Assembly (NCBI GenBank): GCA_024305405.1
Contig: JAKNDB010000088.1
Coordinates: forward strand, 1,940,001 to 2,004,000
Source: Dirofilaria immitis
Taxonomy: Eukaryota > Nematoda > Chromadorea > Rhabditida > Onchocercidae
Reading direction: 5' to 3'
DNA length: 64,000 nt
Part shown: in pieces, positions 39,520-49,631 of the stretch
How the letters are laid out: the number at the start of each line of letters is the position of its first letter
Numbering within the stretch: the first letter of the stretch is position 1
Made by a program: the position numbers and the translations under genes
Notes under the pieces: generated by a model
Told to the model about the DNA's origin: nothing
Database searches by the model: none
What the model saw: the letters and a program-made list of their open reading frames with translations, nothing else

Positions 39520-39953
39520 TATTCATTGAAAATCAGAATTCCGATCATTTCGATTGTTCATTCAAATACCGAATTATCTAATAAGAAATAGAAATAGAGT
39601 AATTTAAAAATTAATATATTAAAAAAATCAATCACTAATTTGAATATATGCTGGTCAATTCTCGATATTTCCTTGAAATCAGAATTGTGATCATTCGTTC
39701 GCTCACTCAAATTTTGAATTATCTAACAGGAAATTGAAATAAACGGAGTGATTTAGAAATTAATATATCTAAAAATCAATTACTGTCTGAATATCAGATA
39801 TTTCCCGATATTTTCTTAAAATCGCATTTGCGATCATTCATTTATTTACTCAAATTTTTCCATTGATTTATCTAATGAGAAATTGGAATAAGCAAAATAA
39901 TTTAAAAATTAACATCTCTGAAAAAAAAATCAATTTCGATCAATTACTATTTA
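39520..39953. repeat. ~144-bp tandem repeat, 3 copies
   Basis: Copies start at about 39520, 39665 and 39809. Each has TATT..CTTGAAATCAGAATT, GATCATT, a CTCAAAT/ATTATCTAA block, then TTTA(A/G)AAATTAA and AAAATCAAT. The array ends about 50 bases before the ATG of the RING gene. Confidence 0.85.
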
Positions 39954-40005
39954 AATGTTCCAAGTATTTAAATGGTTTATTAGTTCAAACTAATCATTGT
40001 TGGTG

Positions 40006-43000
40006 ATGAGTGAAACAATGTCAAGCGATCATGATGATACGATGACAGTTGAATGTCGGATATGCTCGAGGATGTATCCATTTATGGAAATGCAACAAAT
40101 CATGCCATGTTTTCATTTATTTTGTCGTAGATGTATCACCATCCTAATATCCTATCAAAAGTTATGTAACAATTTATTTTTCTTAATTAATATTAAACTT
40201 ATCGAATTTAAAATTTCTTTCATAAAACCTTGAATTTTTTTTTAGAATATTGATTTATGCTTGGAAATGTAAATAAATTGCTTGCCGAAATCTTTTTTTT
40301 TCTCAAGAAATCTCATACCATTTTTCAATTAAAGCTAAGACTTATTCGAACTTCATGTTAATTAAATTGACAATTATTTATTAAGTATTCGAATTTCTGA
40401 TATTACAAATGATGAATATATTGACCATCTACCTGTAGTTTCTAAAGTTTCTTTAGATATGATACAATCAGTTTCTTTGAATCCAACAGAATTCATCATT
40501 ACTACTTGATAACCTAAATTGATTTATGAAAGATAACTGTGCATTTGTCGTAATATTTTTCGATATTAATTAACTACGATATATTCAATAATAATTCGAT
40601 ATAATAAGAATTGCATAATTTTTAAATTCACTCTCTTTCTCTTCCTCTATTATCATCTTGAGAATAGAAAACTTTATTTCCTATAGATACAATGATTTTT
40701 TTATCATCATCTCGGGAATGGAATGGCAGTTTTTGACTCTTGTAAATATAATTTGAACTTAAATATTGTCAATTTTTATCAATACAGCAAATAATATAGT
40801 GTAATTTCACTTCAATCAAATTACAAACTTCTCTATAAGAAATAAGTCTAGAATTAGTTTTTCGGCCGAAAATCAGTTTTTCTATACATTCTATTTTTTT
40901 AAAAATAATGTTATTGATATTCATGATTTATGTTTTTATTCTGATTAATAAACTTCTGTTTTACCTAATTCTATATCGGATAAGAAGATCTTCCTGTTGA
41001 TATATTGGAAACCGGAAATTATTGAATAAAGTTGAAATCATGCTGATACCAATATTCAGGAATCGTAGAATTCTTACTGCATTCAATGAAGGAATACGGA
41101 CATTAGATGATTTGAAGTTTGCAAAAACAAAAAAATTTATTTTTTAATCGAAATAATTTATTATTTCAGAATAATCAAGGAGATAATGATAAAAATACAG
41201 TAAGATTTCTACAGATATAATGGTATGCTTAAAATTATTTAAATTAAAAAATACTACAAAATTAATTGTTAACACTTATTAAATACAAATTATCTAATTG
41301 ACCTTATAAAATACAAGCTATTATTTATTGATGAAATATTACAAAAAGTATTTATCACTTATCACTGATACAATCAATTAGAAGGAATAGATAAAATAAT
41401 GATATCCATTAATTAAAATTTCTCACCATAAATGAAAAAAATAATTGATGAAATGCAGGTTTCAAACCTGTAGCCGTCTAGCGACGAAGTGGTTCGATTC
41501 CACCTTCCGGGTGTAGTAAGACACTTCGTTCATATCTTCCCATTTAGGGAACCATAGGGAAATTTTTCGACTCCGGTAGATCAGATTTCAATTCCACTTT
41601 TGAATTTCCCTTTGCAACAGATATGAATCTGAGCTAAACAATCATTTGTTAATTTCAATTGACAAAAAAGTTCTAAAAATTTGTCCATTTAGACTTGTCC
41701 ATCAGCAAATTGTTATTCACAAATTCGTAATACTTTATCAGATTCTCTTCCACTTGTCATAAACTATTGTGATAATATGATGTGTCCAAAGTATGATTTA
41801 TCCTTCATTTTTCTTTTTCACTTCATTTATTAATTTTAATCTTAGAAAGGAAAAAAAGAAAAATTGGATAAAATTTTTAAATAAATAAGTTTTAGTAGAT
41901 GAGAAATGATTGGATAATATGAGCTGATTAAATGTTTACTTACTAATAATTATTTTTCATTAATTAATAAAAGAAATAGTTTTTATGAAAATTTTTAGAT
42001 TTTGTAAGAAATTTTCTTTTCCATTTGCCACTTAATTTTATCCATTTCTTTTTGCTATTTATTGTTATTAATTATATTTGCATATTTAAAAATTTTCACT
42101 TTATCATTTTGAGATGAAATTTGAGATGACACCAATAATATTTTGCTTCTGAAACATAATTTTGAATTCTTGATATTTCCTATTAAATACAAATTCTGAA
42201 TTATTGATACTTTATACTAAGTACTGTTCTAAATTCTTAAGTATAATTCTGAATTATTGATACGTCATATTAAGCATTATTCTGAATTATTGATACTTCA
42301 TTCTAAATAGATACTTATATAAAATATAATTCTGAATTCTTGAGATTTTATACTAAATGCTGTTCTGATTTCTCGATACTCCATATCAAGCATAATTCCG
42401 AATTCTCAATACTTCATTCTAGGCAATATTCTGAATTTTACGTTTTTTTTTCAGAAAATTATCACAATTTGAATCAAATCGTTTAAACGCATGTCAACAT
42501 GAACTTTGCACTACATGTCTCGAAGAATCATTACAACGACAACCACCTGGTTTACTTCCTTCATAAAATTCTAACTTATTCTTTTCTCAGAAAAATCCTA
42601 ATATTCTTTAGATTAATTTTAAATACTGTACTAAAATTTATTATTGATAATATAATTGTAATCGATTAATTGATTACAAGAATATTTAATTGATTTATAC
42701 TTATTTATCTAATTTTATTATTTAATAGCTTGCATTGTTGAAAATTGCAATCAAATTATTAGTGAATTAGACGAAGCATTTTTTTGTGATAATTGTGGTA
42801 AACAAATGATCGATTCGAAGAAATTGATTGTTACTGATTGTTGCAAATGTCATCTTTGCGAGCAATGTGTTGAAAATCGAATAAATATGAATTTATTAAA
42901 TAGTAAGTAATTAATTATATATTAATTAAAATTTGAATAAATAATTAAAATTATTTATTCAAATTATATTTTTGATAATATAAGAGAAAATTGCTCATTT

Positions 43001-46000
43001 TTATCTTTCCAAAATATTATCATAATTTTTTGATATTCAATTAATATCATATGAAATAAAGGAAATTTAAAATGTGGCAGAGATGAATTTTACATAGATA
43101 GAAGACAATTAGCATATGGTAATTAAAATATGATAAGTAATTAAAATTATTTATTCAAATTTTTCATATTTTTGATGATATATGGGAAAAATTACTCATT
43201 CTTATCATTCCCAGTTCTTTTCATTATTTATTCATTCCATTAGTTTGATATTAATTTAAAGCAAATTTAACTAATCAATATTAAATATAATAAAAACAAA
43301 GATTAGAAAAGTGTTGATAATGATAATTAATAATTTATAAATGATATGCTTAATCTATTTATTGATAAACTATAATAAAATAGCAAAGATATGATGATAT
43401 TAGTTTTACTAATTTTGTAATAAATGATTAATTTAATTACTCGATAATATATTAATGAATGAGTGTGGCAATACTTTATATTTTTCTAAAAATTATCTAA
43501 AATTTTTAAGCAAAAAAAATAATTTAAAAATTATGCAAATTTTTCAATGATAATTTAGGAAGAAAAAGTCATTTTTACGTTGAATTTAATAAAATTAATA
43601 AAAGAAATTTTTTCTAAATTTTAATAAAATATTTTTAAAAATTAAAGAAAAAAAGTAATTATTTTATATTATCTTTTTAGAAGAAACAATGATATGTGTT
43701 GATGGAAAATGTTTATCGAAAAAGAAGAAAACAGAAAATGAAGAGGTGTAAAATTTTATTCATAAATAATTTTAGATACTAATTAATATGCCTTGATTAC
43801 ATTTCATACACCTGATATACTTTCACGTAACGTTACATTAGTAACACGTTTGGCATATATCAAATTTTTTTCAGGATTTTTCACGTAACGTTACATTAAT
43901 AACGTTTATCTTAGTAACACATTTAATATACATCAAATAATTTCTTTTTCGGGATCTCATTCACGTAACGTTGTGTTAGCTGTATGGATTAGTTGTATGC
44001 ATAATATATATAAAATGATTTTTGATATATATTTTGACGTAACGTTTACGTAACACATTTAGTATATATCAAATAATTTTCGACGATTTTTCACATAATG
44101 TTATATTAGTTGTATGTTTAATTTTTTAATATATATGTTTCAACGTAAGTCTTACGTAAGTAACACGTCTGTAAGATAATTCTTTTTACGATTTTCCAAA
44201 TAAAATTATACTTGCTGTATACTATATATATTAAATAACTTTTGATATATACTTAAATGTAACGTTTACGTATTTAATATATATCAAATAATTTTCTTTC
44301 GTAATCCTTTACGTAATGTTACGTTAGCAATACGTTTAATATATATCATATAATTTTTCTTTTACGTAACTTTATGTTAGTAATAGATTTAATATACGTC
44401 AAATAAATTTTCAGATGGAAGTGAAATGTAAGGTGAAAGATGGTTGTAAAGGTATAGCCCTTAATGGTTTTCCATCAAATTCAGAATGTAATCATGATGT
44501 ATGCATACAATGTCTCACTGATATGATTTCGGATTGTGAAACAACCGGTAATCAAGCTTTGCTATTCCTGATCCGACTTTTTATAATAATTTGATCTCGA
44601 TATATTTCCATTTTATATATAATATTGTCTTTTTTTCAAAGAATAAAAGAGCATTTTAATTTAAAATTACAAATGAAACTTTTATAAACATAAGATTAAT
44701 CTTGATATTTTTGAAATTTAAGAAAATTTTTGAATTTTAATTTCTTCCTATTATTTTATCATTAAGAATATCATATCATCGGTTAATTTAATAGGATTAG
44801 CACCAATGTGTCCTGAAGCATCATGTCATCAATATTATACGATTGAATCTGTGAATGCGTTACGTATGCTTTTTCCGCAAAAAATTGAATTCTTTCAACG
44901 ATTTGATTTGAATGAACGTAAAATCGAATTTCTTTGCAAAGATGATTCTATTACAGTATCCATTTTTTGCTTTCGTCATTAAATTTGCATAATTGATTAA
45001 TTTATCTCTTAAAACTAGTCATTATCAGTAATTATCAATAATATAATTAATTTTAAATGATTTAAAAAATTGACAAAAAATTATTTTAATTACTTTTAAA
45101 ATAAATTAATCTCCATAATAACTGCTATTATCAATTTATTATCAATAAAATAATCAAATCTTTTTTCTTTTCAAACAATCAATATGCAATATATTTCATT
45201 TCTCCAACTATTTATGCCTGTAAAAAAATAAAACAAAATATAAAAATTTAAGTATATGAAATTGTACAGCAAATATAAACAATACTGAATTACTTAAAAT
45301 ATTAAATTAAATCAAATTTTTATTTAGTTTGTTGATTTTTCATCTGAATTTGATTTCGCATCACGACAAATGACAATACGTGTACGAGGTGATAGTGAAG
45401 AAGAAAGTGAAAAAATTTTAATTTATGATAAACAAGGTACCATTGGTGATTTTATTCGTGAAATTCGTCGTATCCTTCAAATATTACCGTATGAAAAGGT
45501 AAACATTTTATTGTTTTGTTTTTAGCATTCATAATTTCAAATATTTATATTAAAAATTTAATTAACAAATATGCATAATTGTTTTGACAATTTTAATTAG
45601 AAGATTTAAATAGAAGATATATGTAATTTAATTTATTCTAATATACATAAATTTTGATATTAATAATCAATGATTGAATTGGATAATATATAAAAAAGAT
45701 TTTTAATATATTAAAAAGATCAAATGAACTAACTGTAATATTTATTATAAAATTATTTTTTTATTTATAATATTTTATTCTAAAATATATGCTCAATATG
45801 ACAATATTTTTTTATTTTCTTCAAATCAAATTTTTTTTAAATTAAAAATTTAAAAGTTTATTTTGTCAATATTATTTAGATCTATGGTTATTTCATTAAA
45901 CATGAAGACGAAATAAAAGATGAAAATGCGACAGGTCGAGAAATTGCTACTGATGCTATATCATTAGCTAAATGTATCAGCGAATTACATCTTACATCAG

Positions 46001-46074
46001 CATCGATCGTTCAAATTGATACTGCTGGTATTGTACAACGTAAACTTTCAACAAATATTTCAGATCAATCATAA
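40006..46074 (+). CDS. multi-RING-like Cys-rich protein with possible ubiquitin-like C-terminus
   Basis: No orthologue recognised. Firm exons are 40006-40160, 42455-42549, 42729-42902, 43681-43745, 44415-44547, 44795-44955, 45328-45498 and 45880-46074; from 42455 on every phase agrees. Exons between 40161 and 42454 are unresolved (candidates near 40381 and 41059). Finger 1: CRICSRMYPFMEMQQIMPC then FHLFCRRC. Finger 2: ACQHELCTTC then ACIVENC. Finger 3: CDNCGKQ then CCKCHLCEQC then ICVDGKC. Finger 4: CKVKDGC then ECNHDVCIQC then MCPEASC. Each follows the order Cys pair, C-x-H/C-x2-C-x2-C, C-x4-C, as in RING fingers. The end (MTIRVRGDS, KILIYDKQ, TIGDFIREIRRILQIL, IYGYFIKH, ASIVQIDTAG) has the strand-strand-helix-strand order of a ubiquitin-like fold. 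Role as a ubiquitin ligase is inference. Confidence 0.72.
41454..41513 (+). pseudogene. selenocysteine tRNA remnant (5' third missing)
   Basis: Sixty bases match the 3' two thirds of eukaryotic tRNA-Sec. The anticodon arm is TGCAGG/TTTCAAA/CCTGTA with anticodon TCA at 41462-41464. It is followed by the long variable arm built on CGTC-TAGC-GACG, the T arm GTGG-TTCGATT-CCAC (box B) and TTCCGGGTG, the 3' acceptor strand ending at the discriminator. Bases 41401-41453, where the 5' acceptor strand, D arm and box A should be, are unrelated A+T-rich sequence. There is no T-run terminator close behind. It lies in an intron of the RING-like gene in sense orientation. As written it cannot fold into a full tRNA. 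Confidence 0.9.
42140..42440. repeat. ~42-bp degenerate tandem repeat
   Basis: About seven copies of TTCTGAATTATTGATACTTC with a variable TATTAAGCATAA-type end, in the intron just before the 42455 exon of the RING-like gene. Confidence 0.8.
43825..44405. repeat. degenerate tandem repeat with ACGTAACGTTA core
   Basis: About nine drifted copies, 55-80 bp apart, of CACGTAACGTTACATTAGTA, then ACACGTTTAATATATATCAA and ATAATTTTCTTT. The core TAACGTTA is a perfect palindrome. The array fills most of the intron between 43745 and 44415. Confidence 0.85.
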
Positions 46075-46150
46075 ACTTATATTTTTTTTATGTTAAATGA
46101 ATTACACTTTTTTTTTTGATTTATTTACAGATTATTAAAAATTTATATGG

Positions 46151-46410
46151 ATGAATCTTCTTAACTTATGATTCTTAGATGTATGATTAGATGCATCGTT
46201 TCTGAATCATACTGTATCATGCAATTGAATATTCCTAACTGACAATTTTTGTATGTATCGTTAGATGCATCTTTCCTGAAACATAATATATAAGTGAGTA
46301 AATTTTTGCATCCCTGATTCTTGATGATTCTTGTAAATATCACTAAATGTGTTGTTTCTAAATCATAATGTATCATTACCATTGAATCTTCTTAAATGAC
46401 AAGCTATGTG
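46151..46410. repeat. ~74-bp degenerate repeat array, left part
   Basis: Three to four copies of TGAATCTTCTTAACTGA, then GATTCTTG, TAGATGCATCGTTTCTGAAT and CATAATGTATCATG. The same unit resumes at 47430 beyond the Wolbachia-like block. Confidence 0.8.
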
Positions 46411-46489
46411 TAATTTATTCGAATATACCGTATGAAAAAGTAAGTATTATATTATTTTTGGCACTGAACAGACAACATTATAAATAAAA

Positions 46490-46925
46490 GATGAGCTAGA
46501 GCTTGAAAATAAAGATAGTTAACCAGATTCATCGTCACATTCACTAGAGAATTCTACGAATAGTGATCAGAGTCACAGCAGCAATTCTTTCAGTACAGCC
46601 GATGTGTCAAGTGATAATGGTGATTCCCCATTTGAGAGTATAGATAAAGGTGAAAATGTTTCTATTCCTGAAAAGAGTAGTTCAAAAGGCCCACAAAAAA
46701 AAACAGAGCCAAGACCAATACCGCCTGTACCAGAGTCAGCATAGATACCCTTTTGTAACTAATAAAAAATCTGAACAAACGAATAACACTATTTTACAGG
46801 ATACAAAAATAATAATCTACACGTCATAGCTGCATCCGTATTAACAACAGCTGGGGTTGCTCTAGTAGTATCTACTGCAGTTCACTTAGAGATGTCAGTA
46901 GTAGTGGGTCAGTGGTAGGAATAGT
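46490..46925 (+). pseudogene. Wolbachia-type membrane-protein fragment
   Basis: From about 46533 the + frame is open for some 70 codons, rich in Ser/Asp/Asn (NSTNSDQSHSSNSFSTAD) and ending in Pro-rich KKTEPRPIPPVPESA before TAG. About 60 bases later comes HVIAASVLTTAGVALVVS followed by TAVHLEM. This hydrophobic motif is characteristic of a family of Wolbachia surface or ankyrin-associated proteins as I recall them. Stops and the absence of nematode splice structure mark it as a dead bacterial fragment. Its base composition is less A+T-rich than that of the neighbouring nematode DNA. Confidence 0.75.
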
Positions 46926-46927
46926 AA

Positions 46928-47195
46928 TCAAAAGATAATCCTATTTTTTACGTGCAATATGCATACGCCAGTGCTCATTCGTTGATGCACAACGCTCCAA
47001 AAGAATTTCCAAATGCAGATTCTTCACTTTTAAAGACCGATGGAAAACTATTACTTAAAAAATCCTAGCAAGATGGCCAGGTGTGGTAGAAATAGCTGCA
47101 AGGCTTTATAAGACACACAGAATTACTTTCTACTTACTTGAAGTTGCAGAAGCATTCCATGCTATGTAGGGATATGGTAAAAATAACTTAAACAT
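46928..47195 (+). pseudogene. argS: Wolbachia arginyl-tRNA synthetase (argS) C-terminal fragment
   Basis: The + frame gives KDNPIFYVQYAYASAHSLM, then NAPKEFPNADSSLLKTD, and after a one-base slip near 47060 [18 protein letters not shown] and [15 protein letters not shown], then TAG and GYGKNNLN. These are the anticodon-binding DALR-domain signatures of bacterial ArgRS, closest in style to Rickettsiales. The catalytic core is absent and stops interrupt it, so it is a non-functional nuclear insert. It abuts the membrane-protein fragment above. Confidence 0.88.
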
Positions 47196-47429
47196 TGCTT
47201 ATCGACTATGCAAAACCTCCGAGCATCCATCTTGGAATACACAGTTTTACTTCAAACCACTTGTTGTAACATACAGTGAAACCTAGCTGTCTATAAAAGG
47301 TATTCATTATAATTGAGGCTAGCGATGACAATATGGTAAATGTTATGATTGATTGACTGATGCAGAATTTTGTCAAACCTTCGAATAAATTTTTCAGCGG
47401 TGAAAATAGAATTTTCAAATATTTATATT
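47196..47429. other. probable remainder of the Wolbachia-derived block
   Basis: Less A+T-rich than its surroundings. The minus strand is open from 47418 to 47206 (LFEGLTKFCISQS, PRWMLGGFA). It resembles Wolbachia intergenic or small-ORF sequence but I cannot name a gene. Confidence 0.45.
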
Positions 47430-47770
47430 AGAAATTAATGATTCTTACAACTATCGCTAGATGCATCGATTCTGAAGCATAATGCATCGTGAAATTGCAT
47501 GTATTGTTTCTGAATCACAATGTATCATGCAACTTGATGTTCTTAATTGATAATTCTTGGAAAAATCGCTAGATGCTTCATTTCAAAATCATAACATATC
47601 GTTACAATTGAATCTTCTTAACTGACAATTCGCAAATATGTCACTAGAATAAATAATTTTCTGAGTAATGAATATATAACGCAGCTATAATTTCCCAATC
47701 AGGAATCCTGATGATTGTTGATAATATCAGAAAAGCATCGTTCCTAAATCATAATATATTTATTATACAA
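47430..47770. repeat. ~74-bp degenerate repeat array, right part
   Basis: Four to five more copies of the unit seen at 46151-46410 (CGCTAGATGCATCGATTCTGA, TCACAATGTATCATGCAA, TGAATCTTCTTAACTGACAA). Confidence 0.8.
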
Positions 47771-48041
47771 TAAAAGAATTAAGACATAATTATAAAAGGA
47801 AATTCTTTTAATAGAAAAAGGTTGCTAAGAAAAAATAAACTTTTCCAATAACAATTACATCATTTGGTACACATTTCGTTGTACTCTTTGAGGAATAAAT
47901 TTAATATTTACATTTTTTTATAAGTTCCATTTTTCCTTTAATTTCTTTTCTTTAATTTCTGGTTAAAATAAAACTTGAAGAATTTTAAACTTGGCCAATT
48001 TTTTTATATCTCTTTTGATAATGATAGTAAATATATACATA

Positions 48042-48094
48042 TCTGTTGATTAATTTATGTTTACATTTCTGTTGATTAATTTATGTTTACATTT
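48042..48094. repeat. 26-bp exact tandem duplication
   Basis: TCTGTTGATTAATTTATGTT plus TACATT, twice in a row. Confidence 0.95.
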
Positions 48095-48685
48095 TCGGAA
48101 TTTTACGAGTAATGAAATTGATTTAATTTTTGATCAAAAAAAACGTAAAGCCATGAATTCTAAACTTGGCTAATTTTTTATTCGTTGTCCATATCTCGTT
48201 ACTCCATTTAATTGAATTCAAGATTTTTGTAAAAGCAATATAGAAAGTAATTAAATTTTCTGGGTATTCACAAGGCTATGTATATATTTTCAACCTGAGT
48301 TTATTTTTTTTCTTCTGCAACAAAGATTGTTTATTTATCATTTCTAATCTTATCAAAGACATTTTCAAATCTTAAAATTAACTATTATTTCATCTTAATT
48401 AGATTAAAATAAACTTAGAATTGGATTTTAAAATTTTTATCAATTTCTTTCTCGTTATCTTTTGATAATATTTTCAAAAATACATGCATCCATTTTGGTC
48501 AAATATTTCGTTCATTTAGTTCTTATCATCTAATCATAAAATTTCATCACATTTTAAAAATTGTGATAGAACGAAAATTTGTTACATCAATTTGAAAAAT
48601 TGTCACACAAGAAATAATATACTTTAAATTGTTGCATTAAATTATAAAAATAAAAATGAAATATTACATAATTATTGATTAAAAG

Positions 48686-48862
48686 TTTGATCTTGGCTAA
48701 TGTGTCAAAAAAGTTTTATAATTCTAACTTTAAGAATTATAAAGCCTAGCATATCTAAGAAATGAAAGTTTGCAACAACTATAACTGTCTTGGCTAACGA
48801 TATGTCAAAAAAAGTTTTAAAATCCTAGACTTAAAAATTCTGAAATTTTGGCATATCTAATT
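48686..48862. repeat. ~100-bp imperfect direct repeat, 2 copies
   Basis: Both copies run CTTGGCTAA..TGTCAAAAAA, GTTTTA, TAAGAATTAT-like and AGCATATCTAA. Confidence 0.75.
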
Positions 48863-49483
48863 ATCAAACATAATGACTAATACAGTTTTAATAAATCATT
48901 GAGAAAAATTAAATTAGTCCCGGATGATCAATACTTTGAATAATATTTTTGCATTTAATAAATTTTAATTTTTTTCTTCTAAAAAAACAAAAGCCTTCCA
49001 TATTTAAATTTTTAAATTGTGCTTAAAAATATAAGGATTATTATTATTATTTGCGGAAATTATAATAAAAAAATTAATTTGAAGTTTTGCAAATAATTAA
49101 AAAGTCAAATTTTTTCATAATTTATTAAAAAAAATTTGAACCATAAACTGTTCGAATAAATTAGTAATTCAATCATAAGAAAATGATATCAATTAATATG
49201 AATGTGATTAAGTTATAAGTATATTTCGAATAAATTATTGGTTAAAGTTCATAAATCTATTTCTGGCACTTTTCTTATATAATAAATTTAAATTAAAAAA
49301 ATTTTCGTATTTTACATTTTTGATATTAAATATAATTTCCTTTAAATTAATTCATCCAACGGTTTCATATAATATGATTTTTAAATCTATAATCAATAAT
49401 GCAATAATTTAAATGCGGCATATGGGACGAATGTTAATCTAAAAAAAGGCAAAAAAAATAAATCTTATAAAATGCTATAGCTT

Positions 49484-49631
49484 GTTACAGTGTGTTACAG
49501 TATGAAAAAATACATTTAAATTAACTTTTTGAAAAATAAACAAATTTCGTAAATGTTACAGTATATCATAGTATGAAATAAAAATGTTACAGTATGTTAC
49601 AGTATGAAAAAATACATTTAAATTAACTTTC
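49484..49631. repeat. 46-bp near-identical direct repeat, 102 bp ap­art
   Basis: GTTACAGTRTGTTACAGTAT followed by GAAAAAATACATTTAAATTA occurs at 49484 and 49586. One base differs, and a third partial copy lies between. Confidence 0.9.

Noticed and set aside
41454..41513. tRNA-derived SINE
   Set aside because: SINEs keep the 5' box A/box B half of a tRNA; here the 5' part is missing and the 3' end is exact.
47206..47418. Minus-strand 70-codon ORF as a live gene
   Set aside because: Lies in the decayed Wolbachia-derived block, no start context or splice partners.
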